A program made the position numbers and the translations under genes. Under the pieces are notes generated by a model. The model was given only the letters and a program-made list of their open reading frames with translations, ran no database searches and was not told the origin of the DNA. Below, piece by piece: positions 30,737-40,884 of a DNA stretch of 64,000 nucleotides. The stretch's first letter is position 1. The number at the start of each line of letters is the position of its first letter. Source of the DNA: Petaurus breviceps papuanus (taxonomy: Eukaryota > Chordata > Mammalia > Diprotodontia > Petauridae); contig JAMXIF010000048.1 in assembly GCA_028583685.1 (NCBI GenBank), positions 23,489,885 through 23,553,884 of the forward strand, written 5' to 3'.

Positions 30737-31093
30737 CAGAGGTGTCAAATTGGTCCACAGGGTCCTCAGGTGAGGTGGGGCTCACAACAGGCCCTAGGGA
30801 ACCAGATTAAAATGTAATTGGGAAATATTTAACAAAATAAATAAAATAACTATAAAATACAAAAACATAAATATAAAATATATTATAATGATAAAATGTA
30901 ATAGATAATTATATAATATAATGATTATAAAATATAATAATGATAAATGAAACAAAACAAGTTAAATAAATAAAAATGCCCCCAAATCCCCATAAATAAT
31001 GTTAGTATGTGGTTTTCCAAGTCAATATGGGCCCTCAGGGATCCGTACATATGGTTTAGTGGAACCTATTTCTTTTTGAGCTTGATATCATTG
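30737..31093. mobile_element. Non-autonomous hAT-type DNA transposon
   Basis: The left end cagaggtgtcaaa and the right end, whose reverse complement is caatgatatcaag, form short inverted termini. They are flanked by an 8-base duplication ccctaaat/ccttaaat (30729-30736, 31094-31101; 7 of 8). An 8-base duplication with CAG-type ends is the hAT signature. The middle is AT-rich with no transposase frame. A relative with the same ends and internal phrase (atgtaattgggaaatattta, aacaaaataaata) lies at 52448-52662. Confidence 0.8.
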
Positions 31094-31167
31094 CCTTAAA
31101 TCAATGAAATCTGGGTCCCTAATCACTAATGCTAATCCCTCGTTATTTAAATAGCCCTACCAGAAAC

Positions 31168-31418
31168 CCTAGGAGCAACTAGGTGGTGAAGTGGATAAAG
31201 TATCAGGCCTGGAGTCAGAAGGCCTTATCTTCCTGAGTTCAAATCTGACCTCAGACACTTACTAGTTGAGTGACCCTGGGCAAGTCATTTAACCTTGTTT
31301 GTCTCAATTTCCTCAACTATAATGAACTAGAGAAGGAAATTGGCAAACCACTCCAGTATCTTGGCCAAGAAAACCTCAGATGTGGCCTCGAAGAGTCAGA
31401 CATGACTGAACAAAAGAA
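31168..31418 (+). repeat. RTE-tailed SINE
   Basis: The head is gcaactaggtggtgaagtgg, followed by the CORE, a shortened tctgtaaaatg segment, and the RTE-type end (gccaagaaaacctcagatgt, gagtcagacatgactgaaca). Confidence 0.88.
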
Positions 31419-31429
31419 GTGGTAAATCC

Positions 31430-32075
31430 CCTAACAAAGAAAATTATATAAATCACTGAGACAGGAAAAATCAACACATACAACGGATTTTCTGATCTTT
31501 GATGGGGATTAATTGGTTAATAGGGCTTAGATGTGACAGTTGACATATTTTAAGAAAATATAATGAATATGTTGACCCAGCCCCTTACTCAAATCCTCCT
31601 TTGATGCCTTACTGAAGTGAGGAAGGGATGCTAGGCTTTCCAAGACCTGCCAACAGAGCTTTTGGGCAGGTCTTGCCAAGCTATAGCATGGCCTCAGCCA
31701 TGGGCCATGTTTCTGCCATGAGGGAACCAGTTTCTTTAATGGGGAAAGGCTCATCAGTAGAAGGTTGGCCACCAGGGATGAATTTCAACACTACTCTATC
31801 AGTGAAAATGGTACTTTTAACTTACCACATCACAAATCTTTCAAAATGTTAAATAGTATTTTAAAAGAATATTCTAGAGAGCTTAGGACATAGAAGATAG
31901 AATATAACAGAAAGAAAGTAAGAGTATCCTATCAGCGAAGGGAAATTAGAACGTCAGATGTTACAGCCAAAAGGGACATTTGAACATTCTAGTTCAGCCC
32001 TAAATAGACATCATATCCACAGAGGCTCAGTCTCTCCAGAGATGTCACCATATTTCAAATGTGGGTCTGTTTTCA
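31430..32075. other. Unassigned stretch without a gene
   Basis: No repeat is clearly recognised apart from a possible MIR-like piece (31955-32010). No domain-bearing frame was found. Confidence 0.35.
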
Positions 32076-32587
32076 TTTTCTTCCTTGAACCCTGCTTGTT
32101 TGCAGCTCCACCTAATGTTCCTGTTTCTGCCCTCTGGGGGCCAATCAGAAAAAAGCAAACCCCCCTAGACAGCCTTTCAAAAGACTTAAAGGCAGGAGTA
32201 ATTCTCTCTCCTTTCCCCCCAACCCCAAGTCTTTTCCAGGCTCAACATACTCCTTTCCTTCAAACAGTCCTCAAATGGTATGGTCTAAAGTGCCCTCATC
32301 ATCCTGGTGACCCTCCTCTGGATCAGCTCCAACTTGTCAATGTTCTTCCTAAAATGTATTGTTCCTGACAGAGCACTGTAGTCCAGATATGGCTTCTTAT
32401 ACAGAATTATCACCTCCTTTATGTCAACACCATGTCTTTTAATCCAATCTAAGATCAGAATAGCTTTCTTGGCTATAATGTCACCCTCTTTATTTCTTTC
32501 GGACTTTCAGTGCTCTCAAATCCTCATTTTTTTTTCAATCTGTTGTCTGATCAACAGGGCTTTATTTGTTTATTTTTTGGGGGGAGG

Positions 32588-32850
32588 TGATGCAGCTATG
32601 TGACTCATTGAATAGAAGGCTGAGCCCAGAGACAGGAAGACCTGAGTTCAGATGTGACCTTAGACACTTGCTGTGTGACCCTTGACAACTTACTTATCCT
32701 GTCTCCTCATCTGTAAAATGGAGATGATAATAGTACTTCCCTCCCTCCCAGGACTGATGTGAGGATCAACGAGATAATATTTGTAAAGCAATTAGTTACA
32801 AAGCCTGGCACATGGTAGGTGGCATATGTGTTCGTCATCATCATTATTAA
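32588..32850 (+). repeat. MAR1-like CORE-SINE inserted in L3
   Basis: The copy has the head (gcagctatgtgactcattga), gagttcagatgtgacctta, the CORE, ctcatctgtaaaatggagat and the L2-like tail (ggcacatggtaggtggcata). Confidence 0.82.
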
Positions 32851-33181
32851 TCAGGTTTACCTCATTGTGAACTTGGGAGGGTAATTTTTTTGGAGCCCAC
32901 TTTAAGTTTATCTCATTTAAGTTTTATTTTATCCTGTGTAGCTCATCGTTCTAGCCCATAAAGATATTTTTGGAGCATGATATAAAGGATAACCATGATC
33001 CAACATAGCAGTCTTCACTCCTAATGTTGCATCATCTGCATATATAATAGGAATACCATCTCCAACTCCATCCAAATTATTGTCAAAAATGGAACCAGTA
33101 TGGGGTGAAGGACAGATCCATGGGCCTCTCTATTAGAAACTTCTCTCCAAATTAATATCAAACTATTAATGATGACTTTTA

Positions 33182-33348
33182 TTCTATTTTTTTTTTTGCC
33201 TTTTGGAGGGCAATTGGGGTTAAGTAACTTGCCCAAGGTTACACACTAGTTTTTTTTGTATGGGTGTTAAGTATCTGAGGCCAGAACTGAACTCAGGTCC
33301 TCCTGGCTCCAGGGCTGGAGCTTAACTCACTTCGCCACCTAGCCGCCC
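33182..33348 (-). repeat. A-tailed tRNA-derived SINE with perfect 16-base target duplication
   Basis: In antisense, a T run opens the copy, then gggcaattggggttaagtaa, the CORE and the head (tcgccacctagccgccc). The duplication ttaatgatgactttta is exact on both sides (33166-33181, 33349-33364). An exact duplication this long marks one of the younger insertions in the window. A small insertion (agttttttttgtatgggtgt) lies within the CORE. Confidence 0.93.
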
Positions 33349-33534
33349 TTAATGATGACTTTTAGTTGGTCACTCTAATAGTTTCAGCCAACCTACATCC
33401 TTCCATCTTGCCTGTAAGATCAGCAATCTAGCCTCAGATAATTTGGTCAAATGCCTTGCTGAAAGATAGGTATACAGTATCCATGATGGTCCCTAATATC
33501 TCTAGTAACTATTTAAAAAATTAGAATAGTATGA

Positions 33535-33690
33535 TATGGGAGTGGCTAGGTGGCATGGTGAATAGAGCACTGGACCTGGAGTCAGGAGGGCCTGAGTTCA
33601 AATTTGCCCTCAGATACTTAACAGGTACTAGGCATGTGTCCTTGGGCAAGTCACTTAACCCCAATTGTTCTGCCTTCCTCCCTTCAAAAA
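33535..33690 (+). repeat. A-tailed tRNA-derived SINE inserted in L3
   Basis: The head is gtggctaggtggcatggtga, then gagttcaaatttgccctcag and an A tail. A short duplication aatagtat is found on both sides (33525-33532 and about 33690-33697). Confidence 0.85.
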
Positions 33691-34139
33691 AAATAGTATT
33701 TTATGACTTGTCATTAATGAAATGACGATAGCTTTTAATAATCATTGCTTCTTTTTCTAAAGATCATACACCACACTTTTTTAAATATATATTTTGGAAT
33801 TTTGCCAGGAATCACCATCAAGTTCACTAATCCATGGTTTGCAGACTTCTCCTCATTTTTTTCTAAATCAAGACATTTGCCCTTCTCTAGTCTTATAGAA
33901 ACTCTGTTTTTCTCAATGAATTTTCAGAGATCACTGACAGCGACCACATCTGCCAGTCCTTTAAGGATCCTGGAATTTAGTTCATCCAGACCTTGAGATG
34001 AGCTCATTGAGGACAGGTGGGTGCTGTCATTATCTCCTAACTTGTTAACTATCTTATTAATGAAGTATTGACAGTTTTATTTTATCTTTCCCAGTCTTAG
34101 GATCTTTATACTGGAAAGAGAAAACTGAAGCAAAAGCAA

Positions 34140-34860
34140 ACGTTTAATAAATGGCCTTTTGCCAGCCATTATCATTATCACATTCACCACAAGCTGTATT
34201 CTTCTTTTCTGATACTTTTTTTGCCCCCAACACACCTGAAAAATCCATTTTTATTGTCTTTAAAATTCACCATCAGCCCAGATCCAGATAATATTCACAC
34301 AAGACTATACCCCCCTCCCTTTTTTTGGGGGTATTCATCCTTCATTACTTGGCATTGCTTTCATCTTCTATGAGTTCATTTTGAAAAATCTAAGTTTGGT
34401 CAATAATTTCTCTGTCATCTGCATTATTCTCTTCCTCCTTCTCAAACTGCTTCTGTTGAAATCTTTAGAATTTTATTCTTGAGAACTTCCTGTCCAACAT
34501 TCCCTGTGGAATTTTAGGATACAGGATGCTATCTTTTCTTTCTCTGAAACTTTGAAACCTATCCCCACCCCAAACCCCCCCCCCCCAGTCTCAGGTGAAA
34601 GAAAGCTAAACCCATCCTATCCTTGACCTTAGGCCTTCTGATGCACTGATCTTCCTTGGACAACATGTTACCTAGTAGAGGGATTGGCTGGAATTCCTTC
34701 AGTAAGGAAACCCCAAACCTGTAGCATATTTATACCACTAAGACTGTAGACTCAATGAGGTTCAGTTCAATTCAGTTTAACAAACATTTGTGAACTTAGT
34801 GAATCATAGGATAGAAAGTAGAAAGGGATTTTTAGAAATCACTCAGTCTAACTCCCCTGC
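34140..34860. other. Unassigned stretch with poly(C), no gene
   Basis: No repeat was named. There is a run of 12 C at 34575-34586. The segment from 34795 on is MIR-like (tcactcagtctaactcccct, cattttatagttgatgg). Confidence 0.35.
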
Positions 34861-34889
34861 CCTCATTTTATAGTTGATGGAACTGAAGA

Positions 34890-35420
34890 AAGCCCAGGTG
34901 ACTAAGGCAGGCACACAGATAACCGGGACACAAGGGAGAACAAAGAGAAATCCACTGAGAGAGGAGTCACTTTTATTTGGAACTGTCAGGGAAGGCTTCA
35001 TGGCAAAGGTGGGGGGGAGCCTTGAAGGAAGTGAAGGGCTCCCTTCGCAGGTGGAGATGGCTGGGAAGGTCCAGAAGGAGGCATAGGAGATGTTGGCAGC
35101 AAAGGCTCAAAGGCAGGAGATGGCAAGATAAGAAAGGGTCCAAGAGAATCATCCAATTGGGCTGGACTGTGGAATGTATTCAGAGGACTAGTGAAGATAA
35201 GACTGGACAGTTAGGTTGGAGGCAGCTGGTGGAGGGTCTTGAATGCCCAGAAGAGGATTTCATGCTTTTTATTTGATAGGCTCTGGAAGCACTGAAGGTC
35301 AACGTGATCACAGTGGTGTCCTAGAACGATTATTTGGGCATCACTAGCAGAATGTACTAGAGAGGGGAGAGACAGAGACAGGACAGTTGGGAGGCTCTCA
35401 TGAAGGGCTATGCTGGGAAT
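34890..35420 (+). repeat. Long unassigned interspersed repeat ('gaaggcttcatggcaaaggt')
   Basis: The wording (gaaggcttcatggcaaaggt, ccttgaaggaagtgaaggg, gagggtcttgaatgcccaga, ttttatttgataggctctgg) matches the later part of the same family as 53290 and 40250. A 99-residue frame across it has no protein signature and is incidental. Confidence 0.5.
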
Positions 35421-35424
35421 GGAG

Positions 35425-35860
35425 AGGCTCTTGCCCCTAGCTAGCCTACCTCTGAGGAGACCCTTCCCCTTCATGCAGATCTCTTGGGGGCTTCTCTAAT
35501 CCAAAAGGGAGAGGGGTCTCTTTTCTTTAGACTGAGAAACTTGCCACTACATCCTCCCCCCCCAGGAATGGCGGTTTTGCCAGTAGGTGGGGAGCTCTTT
35601 GCTTTCCCTGGTTTGATTCACTAATTAAGAGACTGACAGTGTCTCAGGTGCTGCTGATGTTCAAAGCTTTTAATAACAACATCTGCTCACTACCTCCAGG
35701 CTCTGTTTAGCAGAGATTGGAGACAGGCTCCCTCTTTCAAGGAACCAGGGACAATCATGAAGCTACATCCAGCTGAGAAAGGTAGCAGGAAGCTCAGAGG
35801 GGCTGCAGACCAGCCCCCTCCACTCATTAAGGCCTCCCAAGAAGATTCATTTTAATTCAC
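35425..35860. other. Unassigned stretch without a gene
   Basis: No repeat was recognised. A short run, ctccccccccagg, lies at 35554-35566. Confidence 0.3.
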
Positions 35861-35994
35861 AGGACATAGGATTTAGATCCGGAAGGAATGTTAGAGATCA
35901 GTCAGGCCTTCTGGTCCAATTCAATGTACAACACCCACATTGCTGTGGATGGATGTGGACATCCTGGAGTCTGCCTAGGGGAGGGTGAGGAGAG

Positions 35995-36245
35995 TGAGGA
36001 GGGAACCAAAGGCTGAGGCATTTGAGGATCAGTTAAAGCAATTTTGGAAATGTTTAACCTAGAGAAGAATTCAGAGGAAAGAGAAAACCTGGTCTTTGTT
36101 TTGAAGTATTTGAAGGGTTGTCATATGGAAGATGAATTAGTCTTGTTCTGGAGAAGGCAGAACTAATAGCAATTGGTGGAAATCACAGGGAATTGATGTA
36201 AGGCAAACCTTTTTTAATGATTAGAACTATTCAGAAGTTGAATGG
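35995..36245 (+). repeat. L3/CR1-like LINE, left part
   Basis: The blocks are gtttaacctagagaagaatt, tttgaagtatttgaagggtt, tggagaaggcagaactaata and atgtaaggcaaaccttttt. It is interrupted by the SINE at 36246. Confidence 0.75.
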
Positions 36246-36490
36246 GGACAGCTAAGTGTCAAAGTAGGCAGTGCTCAGGAAGATCTGAGTTCAAATCTGT
36301 CCTCAGATACTACTAGCTGTGTGAACCTGGGCATGTCACTTAACCCTGTTTGCCTCAGTTTCCTCATCTATAAAATGAGCTGGAGAAGGAAATGGCAAAC
36401 CACTACAGTATCTTTGCCAAGAAAACCCCAAATGGAGTCATGAAGAGTGGACATGGCTGAAACAACTGAACAAAAAAAACATCAACAAAA
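36246..36490 (+). repeat. RTE-tailed SINE inserted in L3
   Basis: The head is gacagctaagtgtcaaagta, followed by the CORE and the RTE-type end (ctttgccaagaaaaccccaa, gacatggctgaaacaactga). The L3 wording gttgaatgg before and attgaatga after suggests a short target duplication. Confidence 0.88.
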
Positions 36491-36695
36491 AATTGAATGA
36501 ATTGTCTTAGGAGGTGGGAGGTGGTGTGTGAGTTCGTCATCGCTGGAGGTCCTCAAGTAGAGACTGGATGGCCACTTGTTGCAGAGGAAGGTAGTCACAG
36601 AGCAGCTTTCTGCTCACGTCCAAACTGAACTAGATGCCCCTGAAAGGTCTTCACAGGTCCCTTCCCACTCTGACGTTCTGTGACTCTGTAAACTA
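36491..36695 (+). repeat. L3/CR1-like LINE, right part
   Basis: The segment reads tgtcttaggaggtgggaggt, catcgctggaggtcctcaag, tagagactggatggccactt and ccactctgacgttctgtgac, which is the 3' end of the L3 split at 36246. Confidence 0.78.
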
Positions 36696-36699
36696 AAGT

Positions 36700-36920
36700 A
36701 AATACAGATTAAACCTAGCCGCATGGTTGGCAAAATTACTGCCCTTGGAGAGTTTACAATGATCACATAGGAGAGGTCCGGTATGTATACAGGTAAGTAC
36801 GAGACAGAGAAGCCTCCAGGGGGAAAGGAGAGAACAAACAGGGACAGTCTGAAGAAGGGGGAAGGCATAGGGAAGGCTGGAGACTGGAGGCAGGGAGAGC
36901 AATTAGGAGTCTACTAAAAT
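36700..36920 (-). repeat. Unassigned interspersed repeat, antisense or rearranged
   Basis: Phrases such as cttggagagtttacaatgat and gtatacaggtaagtacgaga place it with the family at 491 and 53290. Orientation is uncertain. Confidence 0.4.
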
Positions 36921-36924
36921 GGTC

Positions 36925-37335
36925 CCTGGGAGAAGTCCCATAGTCCTGAGAATAATTCTAGTGTTCTTATCTCTAACCAAAGAAAAGTGAGGGAGGCAGG
37001 GTGCTGGACCGCTAACCCACTGCCAGGCACTGCCCACTGGCAGCAGAGTTTATAGCCCTTCCCTTGCTCCTCTCTTCATCATCCCTCCTTCAGCATGGTG
37101 TTGGAGCTGGGTGGGGGTGCTTAAGTCGATGGCCCTGGTCACATAAGGGGGCCACATTGTCTCACTGGTGTCTGTCCAGTCTCCTTCAGAACAAACCACA
37201 GCACCTAAGGCCACTGTTTGGTGGTTCATCTGGGAGCAAGACCTTCCCTCCCCTCTCCCCACAAGTTCACTGCACTCATTTGGGATCTGGGTAAACTGTA
37301 GCTTCCTGTGGAGCCTATATAGCACCCAGTAGCTC
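36925..37335. other. Unassigned stretch without a gene
   Basis: This is GC-richer than its flanks. Overlapping frames on both strands (76-95 residues) show no domain. Confidence 0.3.
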
Positions 37336-37339
37336 ATAG

Positions 37340-37460
37340 GATTTAGGGAGGGACTTGAGAGACCATGTTGTTCAGTTTCTTCATTTTACAGAAGGAGAAA
37401 CAGAGGCAGGGAAATGACTTTCTGGAGGTCACAAAGCTAATGAGAATACCTAAAATCCAG
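37340..37460 (-). repeat. MIR-class SINE fragment
   Basis: The segment has cagtttcttcattttacaga, then aggagaaacagaggcaggga and aggtcacaaagctaatgag. Confidence 0.6.
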
Positions 37461-37805
37461 AAAGGGCCTCTGGCTCCAAATTCAGTTCTATTTCAAACCT
37501 TGCTCTGCCCTCTCGAGTCCCACTCTCATCCCAGATTACCATGTTCCATAAGTCTTCATTGGTCTGACTTATCGGTATTGGACCTGACTGGGATAAACTC
37601 TGACATCAGCAGCAGGCTATTCCCAGGACTGAGACAATGGAAGTTCCCTTTTTTATCTTGAATTCTAGTAAGACTGCTGGTACAGAAAAACCACCTTCTC
37701 AGTAATCCATTCCCAGGGAGTCATGGCGAGGCAGGACGCCTGGGACCCAGACCTCATAGGGGAGCCTCAGAAAAGCATTGTACTTTGCCCTAAAGTCTTT
37801 GACTA

Positions 37806-38062
37806 GGGGTAGCTAGGGGGTCATTGTGGATGGAGTGTCAGGCTTGGAGTCAAGAAGACCTGAATTCAAACCTGGCCTCAGTCGCTTAGTAGTTGTGTGA
37901 TCCTGGTCAAGTCACTTAACCCCTTTGCCTCAGTTTTGTCCTCTGTAAAATAAGCTGGAGAAGAAAATGGCAAACCACTCCAGTGTCTTTGGCAAGAAAA
38001 CCACAAGAGAGGTCAGGAAGAGTCGGACAGGACTGAAAGCATCTAAACAACAATAACAAACT
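37806..38062 (+). repeat. RTE-tailed SINE
   Basis: The head is gggtagctagggggtcattg, followed by gaattcaaacctggcctcag, the CORE and an RTE-type end (gtcttcggcaaga-like, then agagtcggacaggactgaaa). The tail continues in caacaataacaa. Confidence 0.88.
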
Positions 38063-38330
38063 TCAGCAAAATGGCCGGTGCTATACTTGCAGACAAAATG
38101 AAGAGATAGAGGTCAGACGGTAGAACAGTTATGTGTATTTGAAACTGATAGAATAACTGGACCCATAAAAAAAACCTAAATTATAAATGAATAGGTTCCT
38201 CTTGGCAGAGAGATGGTGGATTTGAGGTGCAGAATGAGATAAAAGTTTTAGATGTCATCAACGTGTTGGTCTGTCTTCCTTGATCAATTATTTGTTACTA
38301 GATTTTGTTTGTTGTGGAGGATGGAGAGTG
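38063..38330. other. Unassigned stretch without a gene
   Basis: It starts immediately after the SINE tail with the aaaatggccggtgct wording. No repeat or exon is recognised. Confidence 0.3.
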
Positions 38331-38333
38331 ATG

Positions 38334-38548
38334 GTTGTTGAATCATTTCAGTCGTGTCTGACTATCTTCAACCCCATTTGGGATTTTTTCAACAAAGGTA
38401 CTGGACTGGTTTGCCATTTCCTTCTCCAGCTCATTTTACAGAGGCAAACACAGCTAGTAAGTGTCTGAGGTTGAATTTGAACTCAGCAAGGTGAGTCTTC
38501 CTGACTCCAGGCCTGGCACTCTTATCTACTGCAGAACCTAGCTGTGTA
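38334..38548 (-). repeat. RTE-tailed SINE with internal deletion
   Basis: The RTE-type end (tcagtcgtgtctgactatct, ggtttgccatttccttctcc) is followed by a shortened middle (acagaggcaaacacagctag), because the gatgaggaaactgag and CORE stretch is largely missing. The head then follows (actgcagaacctagctgtg). Confidence 0.85.
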
Positions 38549-38694
38549 GAGGGTAGTGATACACACACATCTATACATACATGTGTATAGATGTATGTAT
38601 ACTACATATATGTATATAAATAAAAACGAGCCTCTGTGAACTTGAATTCAGAAGAAAGTTTCTAGTGGAGTCTCTACCCTGCTCTGGCCATATA

Positions 38695-38920
38695 GGGAAT
38701 AAGTGCCTGGAGGAACTGAGTTCAAATTCAGCCTCAGATACTCATTGACTGTGCGACCTTGGGCCAATCCTCCCTGTCTGCCTCAATTTCCCCAGCTGTA
38801 AAAAACAGGAATGATAATAACAGCACCTATCTCCTAGGTTGCTATGAGGATAAATTGAGATAATATTTGTAAAATATTTTATAATCTTGAATCACTATAA
38901 AAGCATTTTTTATTCAATTC
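38695..38920 (+). repeat. MAR1-like CORE-SINE
   Basis: The copy has gagttcaaattcagcctcag, gcgaccttgggccaatcctc, ttgctatgaggataaattga and the L2-like tail (aatatttgtaaaatatttta). Confidence 0.8.
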
Positions 38921-38979
38921 TGGAACCATGTATAAGAAAAGACACAGATGAGCTAACTCATATCTAGAAAATGGAGACC

Positions 38980-39235
38980 AGGATGATGAGGGGCCCCATG
39001 TTGGCTCCATGTGTTGAGGGGGAACCAGGGCCACTTAGACTGCAGGAGAGACAAGCTGGAAGGAGCATGTTAGCTGTCTCCAAGGATGTGAAGGGCTGTC
39101 ATGGGGAAAGGGGATTAGATTTATTTTGCTTGGTCCCATGAATGGATGTTGCAGAGAGTTAGGTAAAGCTGGCTGATCATTGAGAGTGCTCCAGAGGAGG
39201 GACAGGCTCCCTTGTGAGGGAGTGGGTTCTCCTTC
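38980..39235 (+). repeat. L3/CR1-like LINE, left part
   Basis: The blocks are tggagaccaggatgatgagg, gttagctgtctccaaggatg, aagggctgtcatggggaaag and attagatttattttgcttgg. A SINE follows and the L3 end resumes at 39545. Confidence 0.7.
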
Positions 39236-39274
39236 TTCCTCTTTTCGAAAGTCATTGTTGTCAGTCATTAACAC

Positions 39275-39530
39275 GATCCATCATTGTTACTGTCATCATA
39301 GCACAACATTTATATATCACTTTAAGATTTGCAAAGATCTTTAAAAATATTTCATTTGATTCTCATGATAACTCTAGGAGGTGGCCCATTTTGCAGATGA
39401 GGAGACTGAGGCAGGCAGCAGGTAAACAACTTACCCATGGCTGCACAGAGAATAATCCTCTGAAGTCACATTTGAATCCAAGTCTTTCTGCCTCCCCAGA
39501 TGATTTTACTAATTTTACCACTGAGCTGAC
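39275..39530 (-). repeat. MAR1-like CORE-SINE inserted in L3
   Basis: The antisense order is catttatatatcactttaag, cattttgcagatgaggagac, acttacccatggctgcacag and a head remnant (tttaccactgagctg). Confidence 0.78.
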
Positions 39531-39544
39531 TTCAAGGCAGGGCT

Positions 39545-39645
39545 AAATGACCCTTTGTTACAGATGTTGTAGACAGGATTCTTGGACAAGTTTAGATGGA
39601 CAAATGGCCTCTAAGGTTTTTCCCAACTCAGATTGTGTGAGTCTG
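39545..39645 (+). repeat. L3/CR1-like LINE 3' end, right part
   Basis: The segment has agatgttgtagacaggattc, then gacaaatggcctctaaggtt and caactcagattgtgtgagtc, the 3' terminus of the L3 begun at 38980. Confidence 0.7.
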
Positions 39646-40012
39646 ATTTCCTCCTCTGTGCCAATTTAGCTGGGGTACTCTGGGACCTTCATTTCTCCTA
39701 GCTGGCAGTTCACCCCCAAATTTTGGCAATGGCCTTGGGAGAGCCTCACTTACGTCTCACACAAGGCAAAATTGCCTTTATCTTGACAGTCTACACCTAG
39801 AACCTGGCCCAGACTTGCTCAGAGATTGGACAGAAGAGGATTGGGATTCAGTTCTGTTTTAAATTTAAGAAACTTATACATTAGGACCTTGCTGTATGCA
39901 GACACCTGTGCTACGTTAAGTTAGAGAAGATGCAAATTTTGGTAAAACAAGTCCCTGCCCTCATTCATCTCCCACCCTAATGGGGCAATATTATACATTC
40001 ACAGGCAATTAT

Positions 40013-40267
40013 GATGTTGTTCTGTCATTTCAGTTGTGCCTGACTCTTCTTGACCCCATTTGGGGTTTTCTTAGCAAAGATACCAGAGTGATTTGCCATT
40101 TCCTTCTCCAGCTCTTTTTACAGATGAGTAAACTGAGGCAAGCAGGGTTAAGTGACTTGCCCAGGGCCACATAGCTAGGAAGTATCTGAGGTCAGATTTG
40201 AATTTAGGAAGATGAGTCTCCCTGATTCTAAGCCCAAGGCTCCAACCATTGTGCCACCTAGCTGCCC
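40013..40267 (-). repeat. RTE-tailed SINE, full length
   Basis: In antisense it runs from the RTE-type end (ttcagttgtgcctgactctt, gaccccatttggggttttct) to the head (ccattgtgccacctagctgc). A duplication of about 12 bases, cacaggcaattat/cacagacaattat, lies on both sides. It sits in the unassigned repeat that continues from 40250. Confidence 0.92.
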
Positions 40268-40690
40268 CACAGACAATTATAGTATATGATAAAGGCACTA
40301 AATAGATATGAAAGTTCTAAGTGGGGCCTCAGGGAAGGTTATCATTAGCAGGGATGATCAGGAAAGGCTTCTTGTAGGTGGAGGTATTTAGAGTTTTGCT
40401 TTTGAGGACGAATAGGAAGTTCAGTGGCAAAGTGAGATAAGGGAGAGCAGGAAGAGGGAGACTGCAGGGCACATCTGTGGGTCTGAGAGTACAGAGCATA
40501 TCAAAGGTTGGAAAGGTAGGGTAGTGCTGCAGTGAGGAGAGCCATGAAGGCCAGAGGGTGTCAAAGAAGTGACATGACTCCATGTGTACCTAGAGAAGAT
40601 AATGATGGCATATGAAGGAGGCAGAGGCCTGTGAAGAGGCAATCGTAGAGGTCTACCTGGGTGGTGCTAAGGGCTGCTACTAGGGTGATG
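40268..40690 (+). repeat. Unassigned long interspersed repeat (same family as 34890)
   Basis: The phrases gaaaggcttcttgtaggtgg, gtctgagagtacagagcata, ggccagagggtgtcaaagaa and tgacatgactccatgtgtac follow the order seen at 34890 and 53290. No coding signal. Confidence 0.5.
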
Positions 40691-40719
40691 ACAGTGGGAA
40701 TAGAGGGGCTGGCTTGGAT

Positions 40720-40880
40720 TTTAATAATCCCCATCTCCATAATACTTTTTCATATTACACAGCACTTTCCTCACGACTGCCTTGTGAGGGAGATAGCAAA
40801 TGATGATTCCCCCATTTTACAAATGGGAAAACTGAGGTTCGGATTTGAACAAGGTCTCCCGGCCTTGAGACCAGAGTTCT
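40720..40880 (-). repeat. MIR-class SINE
   Basis: The segment has cccccattttacaaatggga, then aaactgaggttcggatttga, with the CORE segment missing. Confidence 0.65.
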
Positions 40881-40884
40881 TTCC

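Larger units (their letters stand above)
32080..34130 (-). repeat. Long L3/CR1-like LINE, antisense, three SINE insertions
   Basis: Antisense L3 blocks appear in the expected order from the 3' side: ttctgccctctgggggccaa at 32120, gatcagctccaacttgtcaa at 32321, gcactgtagtccagatatgg, then atgttgcatcatctgcatat at 33022, gcctcagataatttggtcaa at 33432 and ggaatttagttcatccagac at 33971. Removing the SINEs (32588-32850, 33182-33348, 33535-33690) leaves about 1.4 kb of LINE. It is heavily diverged with no open frame, but is the longest L3 copy here. Confidence 0.7.
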
